Source of the DNA: Symsagittifera roscoffensis
Taxonomy: Eukaryota; Xenacoelomorpha; Acoela; Convolutidae
DNA: 64,000 nt
NCBI RefSeq assembly: GCF_963678635.1
Contig: NC_087062.1
Location: forward strand, 48,349,283 to 48,413,282
Direction of reading: 5' to 3'
In this document: one piece after another, positions 42,366 to 55,989 of the stretch
Layout of the letters: the number at the start of each line of letters is the position of its first letter
Position numbering within the stretch: the first letter of the stretch is position 1
Program-made: the position numbers and the translations under genes
Notes under the pieces: generated by a model
What the model saw: the letters and a program-made list of their open reading frames with translations, nothing else
Told to the model about the DNA's origin: nothing
Database searches by the model: none

Positions 42366-45300
42366 ATATTGAGAACGATTCACACAGGATTTTTCCAATA
42401 TGTTTCACTCTGATATAAACAAACAACCCTAAAGAGTCCTATGCAAAGAAATCCGTAGAACCCCCAAAGAGACATTAAAACAACTCGCAGTAAGAATTGA
42501 AGTTTTAGTAAGAAAAGCATGCACCCTCAATACGCATGACTACAAAAATACGAAAATGACTGAATTTTTAATGATGACTCTAACTCCACAGTTACGCAAA
42601 ATTGCAATAAAAAAGAAAGCATCACATCCATCATCGATTCAAAAACCCGATATAGATTTTCGAAAAGTAGTAGACAAACTAGACAAGCTGAAATAATTAG
42701 AAATGAGAAAAAACAGAAAATTAAAAACTACAAAATGTAAGCAAAATTTAGACAACAACTTTGCATACTAATGATATCCAAGACGCTGACAATGAATTAG
42801 CAGAAAAAATTACACGAATACTAAGTATTTACGAAAAAAATTCAATTTTCAAAGGTAAACCATCATTCAAAAATTGATTTAGTTTTTGTCGTAGATAAGG
42901 ACGTAGCATGGCTGAATGCAGACAAAAACAACAGGATAACCAATAGAAACCACAAAAGCACAGAGAAACAAAAAATTGTTCTTAGCAATACATAAAAAAA
43001 AAGATCAGAGTCTACCAAAAAAGAATGTTCAGAGAAATAACAGCTCAGGAAAACCACTTCCAAATAGCTACAACAATTTCAGATCAAAGTCTACTTACCA
43101 AAAAATTTTACAAAATCGATCAAATAGTCAAAAGAACAAGATCCAACTCAAATAGAAGTAATTACTCGAACTGTAATAGGAATCGCTCTTATTCAAACTC
43201 TCGGAACAGATAATGTTCTAAAGATTGATCAAGAAATTCATCATACCAATTGAAATCAATATTACTCAAACAGTGGAAACCGAAATTAATCGAAAGACAG
43301 ATCACGGAATTACTTTAACAAAAGATCATCTTACAAGAATAACAAAATTCGATCCCGTGATAACTCTAGCAACCGAAACAACAACTATCCAAACAGACAG
43401 AGAAACTATTCTCATTCAGCGCATAGAATTAATCTCAATATTCAAACTCAAATAGTCAAAACTACAGAAGTAGTACACCAAAACACCAAAGGCAAGCAAA
43501 TCAAGTAGTAACAACTGAAGAAACGCAACCGGACCTTTCATCAATCAAATACCCAAAATATACAAATTCTGATGTGATATCTCTACACGTATACAATAAC
43601 TTACCATATAAAATCACTTTGCTTTTAGGAAATTTGGTATATTGTGACAAAAATGCAACATTTCACAAAACAGAAGAAAAAGCAATTGGAGTAAACAATC
43701 CTTTCAGGTTACCACACATTTGTCAACCAACTCTTCTTAACGAAGAAATATCAAAAATACCATTACAGATGATTCTAAACGAAACACGGTTAATTGCATA
43801 AAAACGACTTACTCAAACCTGCATTTCACAATTCAACACTTACGAATGAACAACAGAAATTTTTCACAATGTTCAATTTTCAAAATTCTCAAACCAATTG
43901 ACAAGAATTTCACCAATTAGCAGAACTATCATTAAAAAACCAACGGTCTACTCTACATCTAAATTTTACGTTAAAAAAATACACTCACCATTACACTTTC
44001 CCCGTAAATTTGACGCAGTTTTCAAAAAACAACGAGCGAGAAGGTACCAATCCATTTGGAAGATAAAGTAAACGAACACATTACTTGAAATTCTTGGACA
44101 ATACAAAATCATTTCACCAGTAATTAAAGAACGACAACCAAAAGGAAATATCTTCATCAATCCCGGAATCAATCTCGCAAAAGGCGAATCATTAAAACTC
44201 GTCCTAGACGCAAAATACCTCAACTCTCTAAATGTTAAACTTTTTGAGTTATTACATTTACAAAATGCAACTATACTTAAGACCTTTTTATATTATACTT
44301 CGACAACAAAACAATTTTGAATTGACAGTGGAACATCAAAACTGTTTTGATGAAATAAAAACTCTTCTCACAGAACAAATATCAATTACAGTCCCAGACT
44401 CAGATCAATCATTCTACGCCATATGTGATGTCTCAAAGTTTGGAATTGGCGCAGCACTCTTACAAAAAAAAATAGAAACAAATTGAACCTCATGTCAGCA
44501 AATTTAAGAATTTTTACACAAGCGGAACTTAAATTCTCTACGCTTATGAGAGAATGTTCAGCAACAATACATACACTTACAGAATGTGATTTTTTAATCC
44601 TTCGATCAAAACACGCAACAATTCTATTCACAGATCATACACCAAAAACTTTTCTATTTACTCAAGAACCGAAACCAAACCATCAAATTTATAGAATTCA
44701 ACTTATCTTGATGAAATTTTCAAATCTACATATAGTTTGGACAGCAAGAAACATTTTTGCATTACCAGATACACTTAGTCGAATTACTCCACCTGAATTA
44801 TTAACACGAAAACAACCGTAGGATTACACAAAAAAAATTCTTGTCACAGACATTGGAACTGAATGCAATAACAATGGAATCTTCACATTATGTCACAATG
44901 ATAACATTAAACACAAACACCGAACATCCCATGCCCCTAGACTAATGGTTTAGTAGAAGGCATGAACCACCGTTCACTACAAGAGTATCTCCGATGTTTT
45001 ATAAATGGAAATGTGCAAAATATACAGAATGATCAAGTGAAGTAAAGTTTTTCCCACAAGACTCTTACTCTCAAATAACAACAACCATGGAGTATCACCA
45101 TGTGAAAAGGTTTTTAATAGAGAACCACGTAAACCAATAACGTTCACTGAAAACTTCTCAAAAATAACAAGGTTTTTGTCAAACTACAATGAGTCAGTGT
45201 GTTACAATTTACCATTCCATACACATGACAAAGATTATTTTCATCATCCACAAAACCTAAAATTAGCCTCTGGTACACATAAAGAACGGATTGTAAACCG

Positions 45301-45560
45301 AGATAAAAAAAACATAACGATATTTTAAAAAGTTTTGCTAAAAATCTACTACGACAAAATATTCAATTCCAAATTAATTCGCGTTTCGCACCAGCTCTTT
45401 ATTTAAAAAAAGGAACAATTGTCTCAATACTAAATCTTATAACCCAGAAAGGAATATATATTTGCAACCTACCCAAAAAAGATCTTTTCAAAAAATCGAA
45501 AAACCCACAGATAATACTTATAAACTCATCTACCCCAACAAAAAGGAAATTACTGAACAA
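42366..45560 (+). pseudogene. R2: gag tail - nucleocapsid - RT remnant - RNase H - integrase
   Basis: Starts inside gag ('aacgattcacacaggattt', equivalent to R1 37,427). Knuckle 42,880-42,930 with the same TAA (42,896-42,898). It jumps near 43,545 to RT N-terminal sequence, has the same RT core deletion (44,225), RNase H 44,250-44,820, then jumps from the RNase H end to the second integrase Asp ('ILVTDIGTECNNN', 44,838). It shares R1's one-base loss before TAG in the integrase, so R1 and R2 are close relatives. Confidence 0.8.
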
Positions 45561-48255
45561 AGAAACAATCTTTTACCAGAACAGATCCTGAATAATCAGT
45601 AGAGGATTACTTAAATGCAGTTACAGCAAATTTAACCTTAGTAAATATAGGCCCAGAACCAGTAAACACACCATTTCATCAAATGGGGATTCATAGAAGT
45701 ACAGTTCTGGTTCAAATCACCCCTGATGGTGCAACTCAAAAGTGGTTTTATTTACTACCTATAGATATCAGTCAGATTGAGAAAGATTCACACAGGATTT
45801 TTCCAATATGTTTTACTCTAAAATAAACAAACAATCCTCAAGAGTCCTATGCAAAGAAATCCGTAGAATCCCCAAAAAACAATAAAACAACTCGCAGTAA
45901 GAATTGTAGTTTTAGTAAGAAAAGCATACACCCTCAACACGCATGACTACAAAAATACGAAAAAGACTGAATTTTTAATGATGACTCTAACTTCACAGTT
46001 GCGCAAAATTGCAATAAAAAAGAAAGCATCACATCCATCATCGATTCGAAAACCCGATATAGATTTTCGAAAAGTAGTAGACAAACTAGAACAAGCTGAT
46101 ACCATTAGAAATGCAAAAAAAAATTAAAAACTACAAAATGTAAGCAAAATTTAGACAAAAACTTTTTATATTAATGATCTCCAAGACTCTGACAATGAAT
46201 TAGCAGAAAAAATTACACGAATACTAAAAATATACAAAGAGTATTCAATTTTCAAAGGTACATCATCATTCAAAAAATGATTTAATTTTTGTCGTAGATA
46301 AGGACATAGCATGGCTGAACGCAGACAAAAACAACAGGATAACCAATAGAAACCACAAAAGCAAAGAGAAACAAAAAATTCTTCTTAGCAATACATAAAA
46401 AAGATCAAAATCTACCAATTCAAGAATGTTCAGAAAAAATAACAGCTCAGGAAAACCACTTCCAGATAGCTACAACAGTTTCAGATCAAAGTCTACTTAT
46501 CAAAAAAACTTTACAAAAATCGATCAAATAGTCAAAAGAACCGATATCGAAAAAATTACACAAGATCCAGCTCAAATAGAAGTAATTACTCGAACTATAA
46601 TAGGAATCGCTCTTATTCAAATTTTCGGAACAGATAATGTTCTAAAGATCGATCAAGAAATTCATCATACCATTTGAAATCATTATTACTCAAACAGTGG
46701 AAACCGAAATTAATCGAAAGACAGATCGCCGAACTACTCTAACAAAAGACCATTTTACAAGAATAACAATAATTGATCCCGAGATAACTCTAGCAATCAA
46801 AACAACAACTATCCAAACATACAGAGAAACTATTCTCATTCAGCGCATAGAAACAATCTCAATATTCAAACTCAAACAGTCAAAACTACAGAATTAGTAC
46901 ACCAAAACACCAAAGGCAAGCAAATCAAGTAGTAACAACAGAAGAAACGCATCCGGACCTTTCATCAATCAAATACCCAAAATATACAAATTCTGATGTG
47001 ATATCTCTACTTGACGTATACAATAACTTACCATATAAAATCACTTTGCTTTCAGGAAATTTAGCATATTGTGAAAAAAATGCAACATTTCACAAAACAG
47101 AAGAAAAAGCAATTGGAGTATACAATCCTTTGAGGTTACCACTCATTTGTCAATCAACTATTCTTAACGAAGAAATATCTATAATGCCATTACAGATGAC
47201 TCTAAACGAAACACGGTTTAATGCATAAAAACGTCTTACTCGAACCTACATTTCACATTTCAACATTTACGAATGAACAACAGAAATTTTTCACAGTGTT
47301 CAATTTTCAAAATTCTCAAACCAAATGACAAGACTTTCACCAATTAGCAGAACTATCATTAAAAAACCAACGGTCTACTCTACATCTAAATATTACGTTG
47401 AAAAAATACACTCACCATTACACTTTCACCGTAAATTTGACGCAGTTTTCAACAAACAACGAGCGAGAAGTTACCAATCCATTTGCAAGATAAAGTAAAC
47501 AAACACATTACTTGAACTTCTCGGACAATACAAAATCATTTCACCAGTAATTAAAGAACGACAACCAAAAGGAAATACCTTCATCAATCCCGCAATCAAT
47601 CTCGCAAAAGGCGAATCATTGAAACTCGTCCTAGACGCAAAATACCCCAATTCTCTAAATGTTAATCTTTTTGAGTAATTACTTTTACAAAATGCAACTA
47701 TACTTAAGAGCATTTTATAATATACTTCGACAACAAAACAATTTTGAATTGACAGTGGAACATCAAAACTGTTTTGATGAAATAAAAACTCTTCTCACAG
47801 AACAAATATCAATTACAGTCCCAGATCCAGATAAACCATTCTACGCCATGTGTGACGCCTCAAAGGTTGGAATTGGCGCAGCACTTTTACAATCAAACAA
47901 AATTAGAAACAAACTGAACCTCATGTCAGCAAATTCAAGACTTTTTTACACAAGCGGAACTTAGTTTCTCTACTCCTATGAGAGAATGTTCAGCAACAAT
48001 ACATACACTTACAGAATAGGATTTTTTAATCCTTCGATCAAAACACCCAAGAGTTCTATTCACAGATCAGAAATCAAAAAGCTTTCTATTTACACAAAAA
48101 CCGAATCCAAACCATCAATTTTATAGAATTCAACTTATCTTGATGAAATTTCCAAATCTACATATAGTTTGGACAGCAAGAAACATTTTTGCATTACCAG
48201 ATACACTTAGTCGAATTACACCACCTGAATTATTAACACAAAAACAACCGTAGAA
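45561..48255 (+). pseudogene. R3: gag capsid - nucleocapsid - RT remnant - RNase H
   Basis: The capsid restarts at about 45,575 ('YLNAVTANLTL'-type), knuckle 46,281-46,330 with TAA at 46,299-46,301 and the last Cys changed to Arg, nucleocapsid to about 46,940, RT N-terminus from 46,960, core deletion at about 47,658, RNase H 47,690-48,255 ('CDASKVGIGAALLQ', then a frameshift). Confidence 0.8.
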
Positions 48256-50560
48256 TTACACAAAAAAATTCTTCTTTGCAAAAGACGAAACATCACAACA
48301 ACTAGAATGCAAGTACGCAGTTATGGCCGACCCTGACACTTCACAAATAAATAATATAGAACGTCTCCCACTGTACCACGATTGCCAAAGCAATCACTAA
48401 GAGATAGATATATTAGGAAAAAATACATTTGAATCAAAACCATATTCGTCATGGATAAAAAATAATACCAATATCAAAACAATAACTACATAGGAAAAAT
48501 CTATTCCCATTAATAGAAAAGGAAAACTAATCAGATAACATAAAGTTACCAGGACCTGTTGACTAAAATTCAAAAAATACGATCAACAGAACTTTTAACT
48601 TGCAAGAACCCTAGATAATATACCTCTCTCCGAAAATGAAATTCAAAAGATTATTTCTTCCAATCAGAGAAAAATTGACCCTATAATTAATCCAAAAATT
48701 CAAAGTTTGACACCATAATTGAACAACTTAAATCTTGGCATGAACATAAAACAAAACCAATAAAAGCTGATATCACAATCTTAGGAAATAAGACACTATT
48801 TGAATATTTCCGAAAATTCAACAATACAGCAATCAAAGAAAACACTGTTTTCTTGGAATATCGTACTCAGTAAGCAAAAGTAACATGTCAAACATCAAGC
48901 ATGATTTTAACCGCATTTCACGTTCCTTACATGCAAAAGGACAAGCAGGTTCAGAAAAAATATACATATTCAAACTTTACTCAAAAATATATTTTCCAAT
49001 TGCACCGATTTGGATAAATGTATTGTGCCATGATTGCATAATATGCCAATTAGTTGAGCCGTTTTCCAACTAAGAACAAATAGCAGATGAATAAAACATC
49101 AAAGAACAACTTGCAAGAACCCTAGATAATATACCTCTCTCCGAAAATGAATTTCAAAAGATTATTTCTTCCAATCAGAGAAAAATTGAAAGTGTAATTA
49201 ATCCAAAAATTCAAAACTTTGACCCCGTAATTAAACAACTTAAAACTTGGCATAAACATATAACAAAACCAATAAAAGCTGATATCACAATCTTAGGAAA
49301 TAAGACGCTATTTAGATATTTCCGAAAGTTCAATAAAACAGCAATCAAAGAAAACACTGTTTTCTTGGAATATCGTACTCAGTAAACAAAAGTAACATGT
49401 CAAACATCAAGCATGATTTTAATCGCGTTTCACATTCCTTACATGCAAAAGGACAAGCAGGTTCAGAAAAAACAAATTCAAATTTTCCTCAAAACTTATA
49501 TTTTCCAATTGCACCGATTTGGATAAATGTATTGTGCCATGATTGCATAACATGCCGATTAGTTAAGCCGTTTTCACACTCAGAACAAATAGCAGAAAAA
49601 TAAAACATCAAAGGAAAAAGTCTATATTTTAACCATAGAAAATCTTTTGACACAAAAGGCCCTATACCACCTTCTTCAGAAGGGAATTCGTACATTATGA
49701 TAGTAGTTGGTGCATTTACCCATTACGTAGCGCTCAACCCTGTAACTCATTGTAATACCTATTATGCCTACACAACTCTTTACGAACAATGGATAGCAAA
49801 ATTCGGATTACCAAAAATTCTTGTCACAGACATTGGAACTGAATGCAATAACAATGAAATTTTCACATTATGTCACCTTGATAACATTAAACTCACACCC
49901 CGAACATCTCATGCCCCCTAGACTAATGGTTTAGTAGAAGGCATGAACCGTTCACTACAAGAGTATCTCCGATGTTTTATAAGTGGAAATGCACAAAATA
50001 TACAGAATGGTCAACTGAAGTTAAGTTTTTCCACTAGCCTAGAACTCTCAAATAACAACAACTCTTGGATTATCACCATATGAAAAGGTTTTTAATAAAA
50101 AACCACGTAAGCCAATAACGTTCACTGAAAACTTCTGAAAAAATCACAAAGTTTTTGTCAAACTACAAAGATTCACTTTGTTACAATTTAGCATTCCATA
50201 CACATGACAAAGATTATTTTCATAAACCACAAAACCTAAAATTAGCCTCTGGTACACATAAAGAATTGATTTTAAACCGACATAAAAACATAACGAAATG
50301 TATCAAAAAAATTGCTAAAAAACTACAAAGACAAAGTATTCAATCCCAAATAAATTTACGTTTCACACCAGCAGTTTAATTTAGAAAAGGAACGAATGTC
50401 CTAATACCAAACCTTATAACCCAGAAAAAAATATTTAATTGCAACCTATCCAAAAAGGACTTTTTCAAAAAATCGACAAACACACAGATAATACTTATAA
50501 ACTCATCTACCACAACAAAAAGGAAATTATTCAACATAGAAACAATCTTTTACCATTTTA
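48256..50560 (+). pseudogene. pol: R3 integrase with duplicated N-terminal segment
   Basis: A 511-bp direct duplication (48,598-49,108 and 49,109-49,619) gives two HHCC modules ('KHDFNRISRSLHAKGQAG' and 'KHDFNRVSHSLHAKGQAG' with 'CHDCI'). The core 49,697-49,921 is a clean 74-codon frame ending at the TAG that replaces the conserved Trp (49,919-49,921). The first Asp is Gly (49,709-49,711). The C-terminal part includes 'NYKDSLCYNLAFHTHDKDYF' and a degraded GPF-type 'LQPIQKGLF' segment (about 50,445). Confidence 0.82.
48598..49619. repeat. 511-bp direct tandem duplication in R3 integrase
   Basis: 'acttgcaagaaccctagata' at 48,598 and 49,109; both units run through the HHCC module to 'aaaacatcaaag'. 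Differences are few, so it postdates most decay. Confidence 0.88.
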
Positions 50561-51304
50561 TCCCAAAAAGTACCTTCTTTGCGAATGAACAAAAAATTTC
50601 CCTTCAAAAGACTAACTATTGTTGATAAACCCACAGAAATAACAAACAACAAAACGCGCAAAATCCGGATCATTTATCTTTTTTACTCGATCAACATCAA
50701 AATGGAACCATAATAAAAACTCACAAAGAAAGTACAAAAAAGTCCCCAAAACCAAGTACCTCAAAGACACAGGGCTATTTTTAATTTAGAAGAAAAAATC
50801 CTTAAAAATAGAAACAAAAAAAACCACTAAAACGCCATTCGTTGCGTCGTAGAAATCAGCCTAGAAAAAATACAGCTTTTTTAACCCACAATGTAAGTTG
50901 TTAAAGAAGTACAATTTTAGAAACCTCCCTGAGTAATCAAATTATTTTCAGCATACTTGGACATTTTTTTTCACAGAACCTTTAACTCTCAACCTCGAAC
51001 TAACTAGTTCAACCTCAATCAATCAAAATCGTTTCACACATATCACCCCATTCCGACACCACTATCATTAGCCAATAAGTTCTTAGCTTCAAATAGATCT
51101 AAAACTTTTACTTGCAGACCTCCAGGTGAAAAATAACCAATAACCTTTTATGTGACAAGTTAAATATTTACTAGATAAAAGTTACAAACCACTCTGATCA
51201 CTCAGTACAAAAATCAACAAAATTGTCTCAAAAGACAGATTTAGACATGATCCGTCAACCTAAAAAAGTAATATTTCTCAAAAAACATCCAACCATCCAT
51301 TAAG
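50561..51304 (+). pseudogene. R3 pol C-terminus and env-like ORF start
   Basis: After integrase: 'FPFKRLTIVDKPTEITNN', a basic segment ('RRNQPRKN'), then 'LTLNLELTSSTS'-type and 'FTCRPPGEK' sequences. The same region recurs at 52,140-52,755, 53,575-53,920, 61,700-62,405 and 63,580-64,000. It may include the start of a third ORF (see 55,133-55,273). Identity as env is not proved. Confidence 0.5.
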
Positions 51305-52755
51305 TATGCAACATTTCACAAAACAGAAGAAAAAGCAATTGGAGTAAGTAACCTTTTGAGATTACCACACTTTTGTCAACCAACTATTCTGAACGAAGAA
51401 ACATCTATAAACCATTACAGATGAACCTAAACGAAAAACTGTTTATTTCATAAAAACGACTTACTCGAACCTACATTTCACATTTCAACATACACCAATG
51501 AACAACAGAAATTTTTCACAATGTTCATGTTTCAAAATTGTCAAACCAATTGACAAGATTTTCACCAATTAGCAGAACTATCATTAAAAAACCAACGGTC
51601 TACTCTAAATCTAAATTTTACGTTGGAAAAATACACTCATCATTTCACTTTCTCCTTAAATTGGAGGCAGTTTTCAAAAAACAACGAGCGAGAAGGTACC
51701 AATCCATTTGCAAGATAAAGTAAACAAACACATTACTTGAAATTCTTGAACAATACAAAATCATATCACCATAATTAAAGAACGACAACCAAAAGGAAAA
51801 ACCTTCATCAATCCGGCAATCAATCTCGCAAAAGGCGTATCTTTAAAACTCGTCCATGACGCAAAATACCTGAATTCTCTAAATGTTAAAATTTTTTGAT
51901 TAATTACTTTTACAAAGTGCAACTATACTTAAGACCATTTTAAAATTTATTTCGACAACAAAATAAACTCGAATTGACATTGGAACATCAAAATTGTTTT
52001 GATGAAATAAAACCTCTTCTCACAGAAGAAATATCGATTACAGTCCCAGATCCAGCTCAACCATTCTGCGCCATGTGTGACGCCTCAAACTTTGGAATTA
52101 GCGCTGCACTCTTGCAATCAAACAAAATTACAAACCAGAATGGACATGTCAGCAAATTCACAAAGAAAGTACAAAAAGTCCCCAAAACCAATTACCTCAA
52201 AGAGAAAAGGCTATTTTTATTTTAGAAGAAAAAACCTAAAACCAGAAACAAAAAAATCACAACAACACCAATCGTCGCGTCGTAGAAATCAGCCTAGAAA
52301 AGAATACAATTTTTTCAACCCACAATGTAAGTTATTAAAGAAGTGCAATTTTAGAAACTTCCCTGACCAATTAAATTATTTTCAGCATACTTGGATAATT
52401 GTTTCTACAGAACCTTTAAGTCTCAACCTCGAACTAACTAGTTCAACCTCAACCAATCAATATCGTTTCAAAAATCACCCTATTTCGACACCACTATCAT
52501 TAGCCAATAAGTTTTTAGTTTCAAATAGATCAAAAACTTTTACTTGCAGACCACCAGGTGAAAAATAAACAATAACTTTTTATGTGACAACTTAAATATA
52601 TACTAGATAAAAGCTACAAACCACTCTGATCACTAAGTACAAAAATCAACAAAGTTGTCTCAAACGGTAAATATCAAATAAGCCTAAAGACAGATTTAGA
52701 CATGATCCTTCAACCTAAAGACGTATTATTTCTCAAAAAACACCCAACCATCCAA
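51305..52755 (+). pseudogene. R4: RT remnant fused to post-integrase segment
   Basis: RT N-terminus from about 51,308, core deletion at about 51,885, the first part of RNase H ('AMCDASNFGISAALLQSNKI', 52,068-52,130), then an abrupt jump at about 52,140 to the pol C-terminal/env-like segment ('FTKKVQKVPKTNYLKE', then a frame reading 'SRRRNQPRKEYNFFNPQ'). Integrase is missing. An ORF of 163 codons (52,077-52,568) spans the junction in a shifted frame. Confidence 0.78.
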
Positions 52756-54555
52756 TAAGCATGCAACATTTCACAAAACAGAAGAAAAAGCAATTGGAGT
52801 AAAATTGAAGTTACCACATATATGTCAATCAACTATTCTTAACGAAGAAATATCTATAATACCATTACAAATGATTCTAAACGAAACACGGATTATATCA
52901 CAAAAACACATTATCTCGAACCTACATTTCAAATTTCAAAGTATAAGAATGAACAACAGAAAATTTTCACAATGTTCAATTTTTAAAACTCTTAAATCAA
53001 TCAACAAGAATTTGACCAATAAGCTGAATTATTATTAAAAAAATCAATGGTCTACGCTACATCCAAATTTGACATTTGAAAAATGCACTCACCATTACAC
53101 CTTCCCCTTAAATTTGACGCAGTTTCCAAAAAACAACGAGCGAGAAGGTATCAATCCATTTGCAAGATAGATTAAACAAACACTTTACTTGAAATTCTTG
53201 AACAATACAATTTCATATCACCAGTAATCATTAAACTCGTCCTAGACGCAAAATACCTCAATTCTCTAAATGTTAACTTTTTTCATTAAACTCGTCCTAG
53301 ACGCAAAATACCTCAATTCTCTAAATGTTAACTTTTTTGTGTAATTCCATTTACAAAATGTAACTATGTTTAAGACTATTTTAAAATATACTTCGACAAC
53401 AAAATAATTTTCAATTGATAATGAAACATCAATTTTGTTCTGATGAGATAAAAAAAATTTTCTCACAGAACAAATATCGATTACAAATCCAGATCTAGAT
53501 CAACCATTCTACGCCATGTGTGACGCCTCAAACTTTGGAATTGGCGCAGCACTCTTGCAGTCGATTAAAATTACAAACAAAATGGACAGGTCAGCAAATC
53601 CACAAAGAAAGTACAAAAAGTCCCCAAAACCAATTACCTCAAAGAAACAATGCTATTTTTAATTTAGAAGAAAAAATCCTAAAACCAGAAACAAAAAAAT
53701 CACAACAACGCCAGTCGTCGCGTCGTAGAAATCAGCCTAGAAAAGAATACAACTTTTTTAACCCACAATGTAAGTTATTAAAGAAGTACAATTTTAGAAA
53801 CCTCACTGACTAATTAAATTATTTTCATCATACTTGGATATTTATTTCCACAGAACCTTTAGCTCTCAATCTAGAACTAACTAATTCAACTTAAACCAAG
53901 CAAAATCGTTTCAAACATCATGAAATTCTTGAAAAATACCCAGCAAAAAATATCAAAACAATAACTACAAAGAAAAAATCTATTCCCATTGAAAGAAAAG
54001 GAAAACTTAACAGATAACATAAAATTACCAGGACCTGTTGACCTAAACTCAAAAAATACGATCAATAGATTTTTTAACTTGCAAGAACCCTAGATAATAT
54101 ACCTCTCTCCGAAAACTAAACTCAAAAATAATTTCTTCCAATCAGAGAAAAATTGTCATTATAATTAATCCAAAATTTCAAAAATTTGACCCCGTAATTA
54201 AACAACATAAGTCTTGGCAGAAACATAAAACAAAACCAATAAAAACTGATATCTTAATCTCAGGAAATAGGACACTGTTTAGATATTTCCGAAAGTTCAA
54301 CAATACAACAATCAAAGAAAGCACTGTTTTCTTGGAATATCGTACTCAGTAAGCAAAAGTAACATGTCAAACATCAAGCATAACTTTAATCGCATTTCAC
54401 ATTTTTTACATGCAATGGACAAGCAGGTTCAGAAAAAAACATATTCTAACTTTACTAAGAACAATTAGCAGAAAATTAAAACATCATAGGACGAGCTCCA
54501 TATTTAACCATAGAAAATCATTTGACACAAAAGGCCCTATACCACCTTCTTCAGA
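52756..54555 (+). pseudogene. R5: RT remnant - RNase H start - post-integrase piece - integrase linker
   Basis: The same junction as R4 between RNase H and the post-integrase segment recurs (about 53,575), so R4 and R5 share an ancestor. A 56-bp direct duplication lies at the RT deletion point (53,227-53,338). At about 53,925 it jumps back to linker sequence, then integrase N-terminus to about 54,555. Confidence 0.78.
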
Positions 54556-55273
54556 CTTATGTAACTTAAATATGTAGTAGATAAAAGTTACAAACCAGTA
54601 ACTCAGTAAGAAAAATAACAAAATTGAAAGGGGAAACATTAAATAAGCCTAAAGACAGATTCAGACATGATCATTTAGCCTAAGGACGTAATATTTCTCA
54701 AAAAACACCCAACCGTCCAGTAAATTTAAGCAAACTAAAAAATTCATTCATAAAACCCCAGATTTTACTTTATCAAAAATCCGACCCACTTGGAAAAAAA
54801 TCAATAAACAATTCGACCACATTTTGCTTTCAACCCAAAAAATAGTTCGACAAAGTAAAACACTTTTCAAATGTTTCTCTGGAATACAGTTCACCTTTTT
54901 TAAAATAATCATTTGAACTATCTTCTGAACTTTTGTAACAGTTTTGCAACTTTCTGTTTTTCATCATCGACACTCTAGAAATAGCACCCCTTCTTTCCAA
55001 AATTTTATGCGGCATATTCGTATTTTTCTACTCCCTCATAAAAATCTACCATAACTTGTCAAAAGTCATTGACCACCTACTCAGGAACAAAACTTCATCA
55101 ATCTTTTAAATGCTACGACTTTTAATTAATAAGAAAGACACCTCAATCTTGTTGTGATTTTTGTCACCTTTTTAGTTTCACTAATCCTAACAATTTGCAA
55201 ATACATAAAAAAGACAATAATTACCTTCGCATTAGCAACAATTCTTCTGATAATTTTAAAAAAAATACTATAA
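54556..55273 (+). pseudogene. Env-like ORF remnant with C-terminal membrane anchor
   Basis: Sequence after the post-integrase segment; mostly broken, but the last 47 codons (55,133-55,273) are open and strongly hydrophobic: 'LNLVVIFVTFLVSLILTICK', then 'TIITFALATILLIILKKIL' and a stop. One transmembrane span, a short basic loop and a second hydrophobic run would fit the anchor and tail of a retroviral-type envelope protein encoded after pol. No cleavage site or fusion peptide is identifiable. Present once in the window. Confidence 0.45.
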
Positions 55274-55289
55274 ACAAAATAGGTTGATA

Positions 55290-55954
55290 CACCACTTGCT
55301 AAAACTTCCTAGAACCTCCAACGTCGGGCAGTTGTATCAACTTCCCAGAACGTCTAGAGATGGAAAGTTGTTCGAACTTCTCATGACTTCAAGTGTTGGG
55401 CAGTTTTTTGAACTTCGTAGGATTTCTGGTGTTGGGCAGGTGTTTAACTTTCTATGAATTCTAGTTTTGGGCAGTTGTTCGAACTTCCCAGGACTTCAAG
55501 TCCTGGGCTGTTGTTTGTACTTCTCAGGTTTTCTAGTGTTGGGCAGTTGTTGAACTTCCCAGGACTTCAAGTCCTGGGCTGTTGTTTGTACTTTCCAGGT
55601 TTTCTAGTGTTGGGCAGTTGTTGAACTTCCCAGGAGTACAAGTGTTGGGCAGTTGTTTGAATTTCCCAGGACTTCAAGTCCTGGGCTGTTGTTTGTACTT
55701 TCCAGGTTTTCTAGTGTTGGGCAGTTGTTGAACTTCCCAGGAGTACAATTGTTGGGCAGTTGTTTGAATTTCCCAGGACTTCAAGTCTTGGACTGTTGTT
55801 TGTGCTTCTCAGATTTTATGGTGGTTGACAGTTGTTGAACTTCCCAGGACTACAAGTGTTGAGCAGTTGTTTTAAATTCCCAGTATCTCATGTGTCGGGC
55901 TGTTGTTTGTGCTTCTCAGGTTTTATGGTGGTGGACAGTTGTTGAACTTCCCAG
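55290..55954. repeat. Minisatellite with embedded perfect palindromes
   Basis: An irregular 35-110 bp repeat built from 'ttgggcagttgtt(g)aacttcccagga' and 'ctgggctgttgtttgtacttc'. The 21-base palindrome CCCAGGACTT-C-AAGTCCTGGG occurs near 55,487, 55,556 and 55,667. Bracketed by a 16-bp direct repeat 'ataaacaaaataggtt' (55,270 and 55,985). Just before the second bracket is a 33-bp fragment identical to pol sequence 40,321-40,353 (55,955-55,987). The 61-codon frame here is a repeat artefact. Confidence 0.85.
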
Positions 55955-55989
55955 ATGAAATAAAAACTCTTCTCACAGAACAAATATAA

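Noticed and set aside
54830-55015. Minus-strand 61-codon frame
   Set aside because: Antisense to the env-like region, with no motif and no homologue in other units.
55653-55838. 61-codon frame in the minisatellite
   Set aside because: Repeats the minisatellite unit; no conserved protein character outside it.
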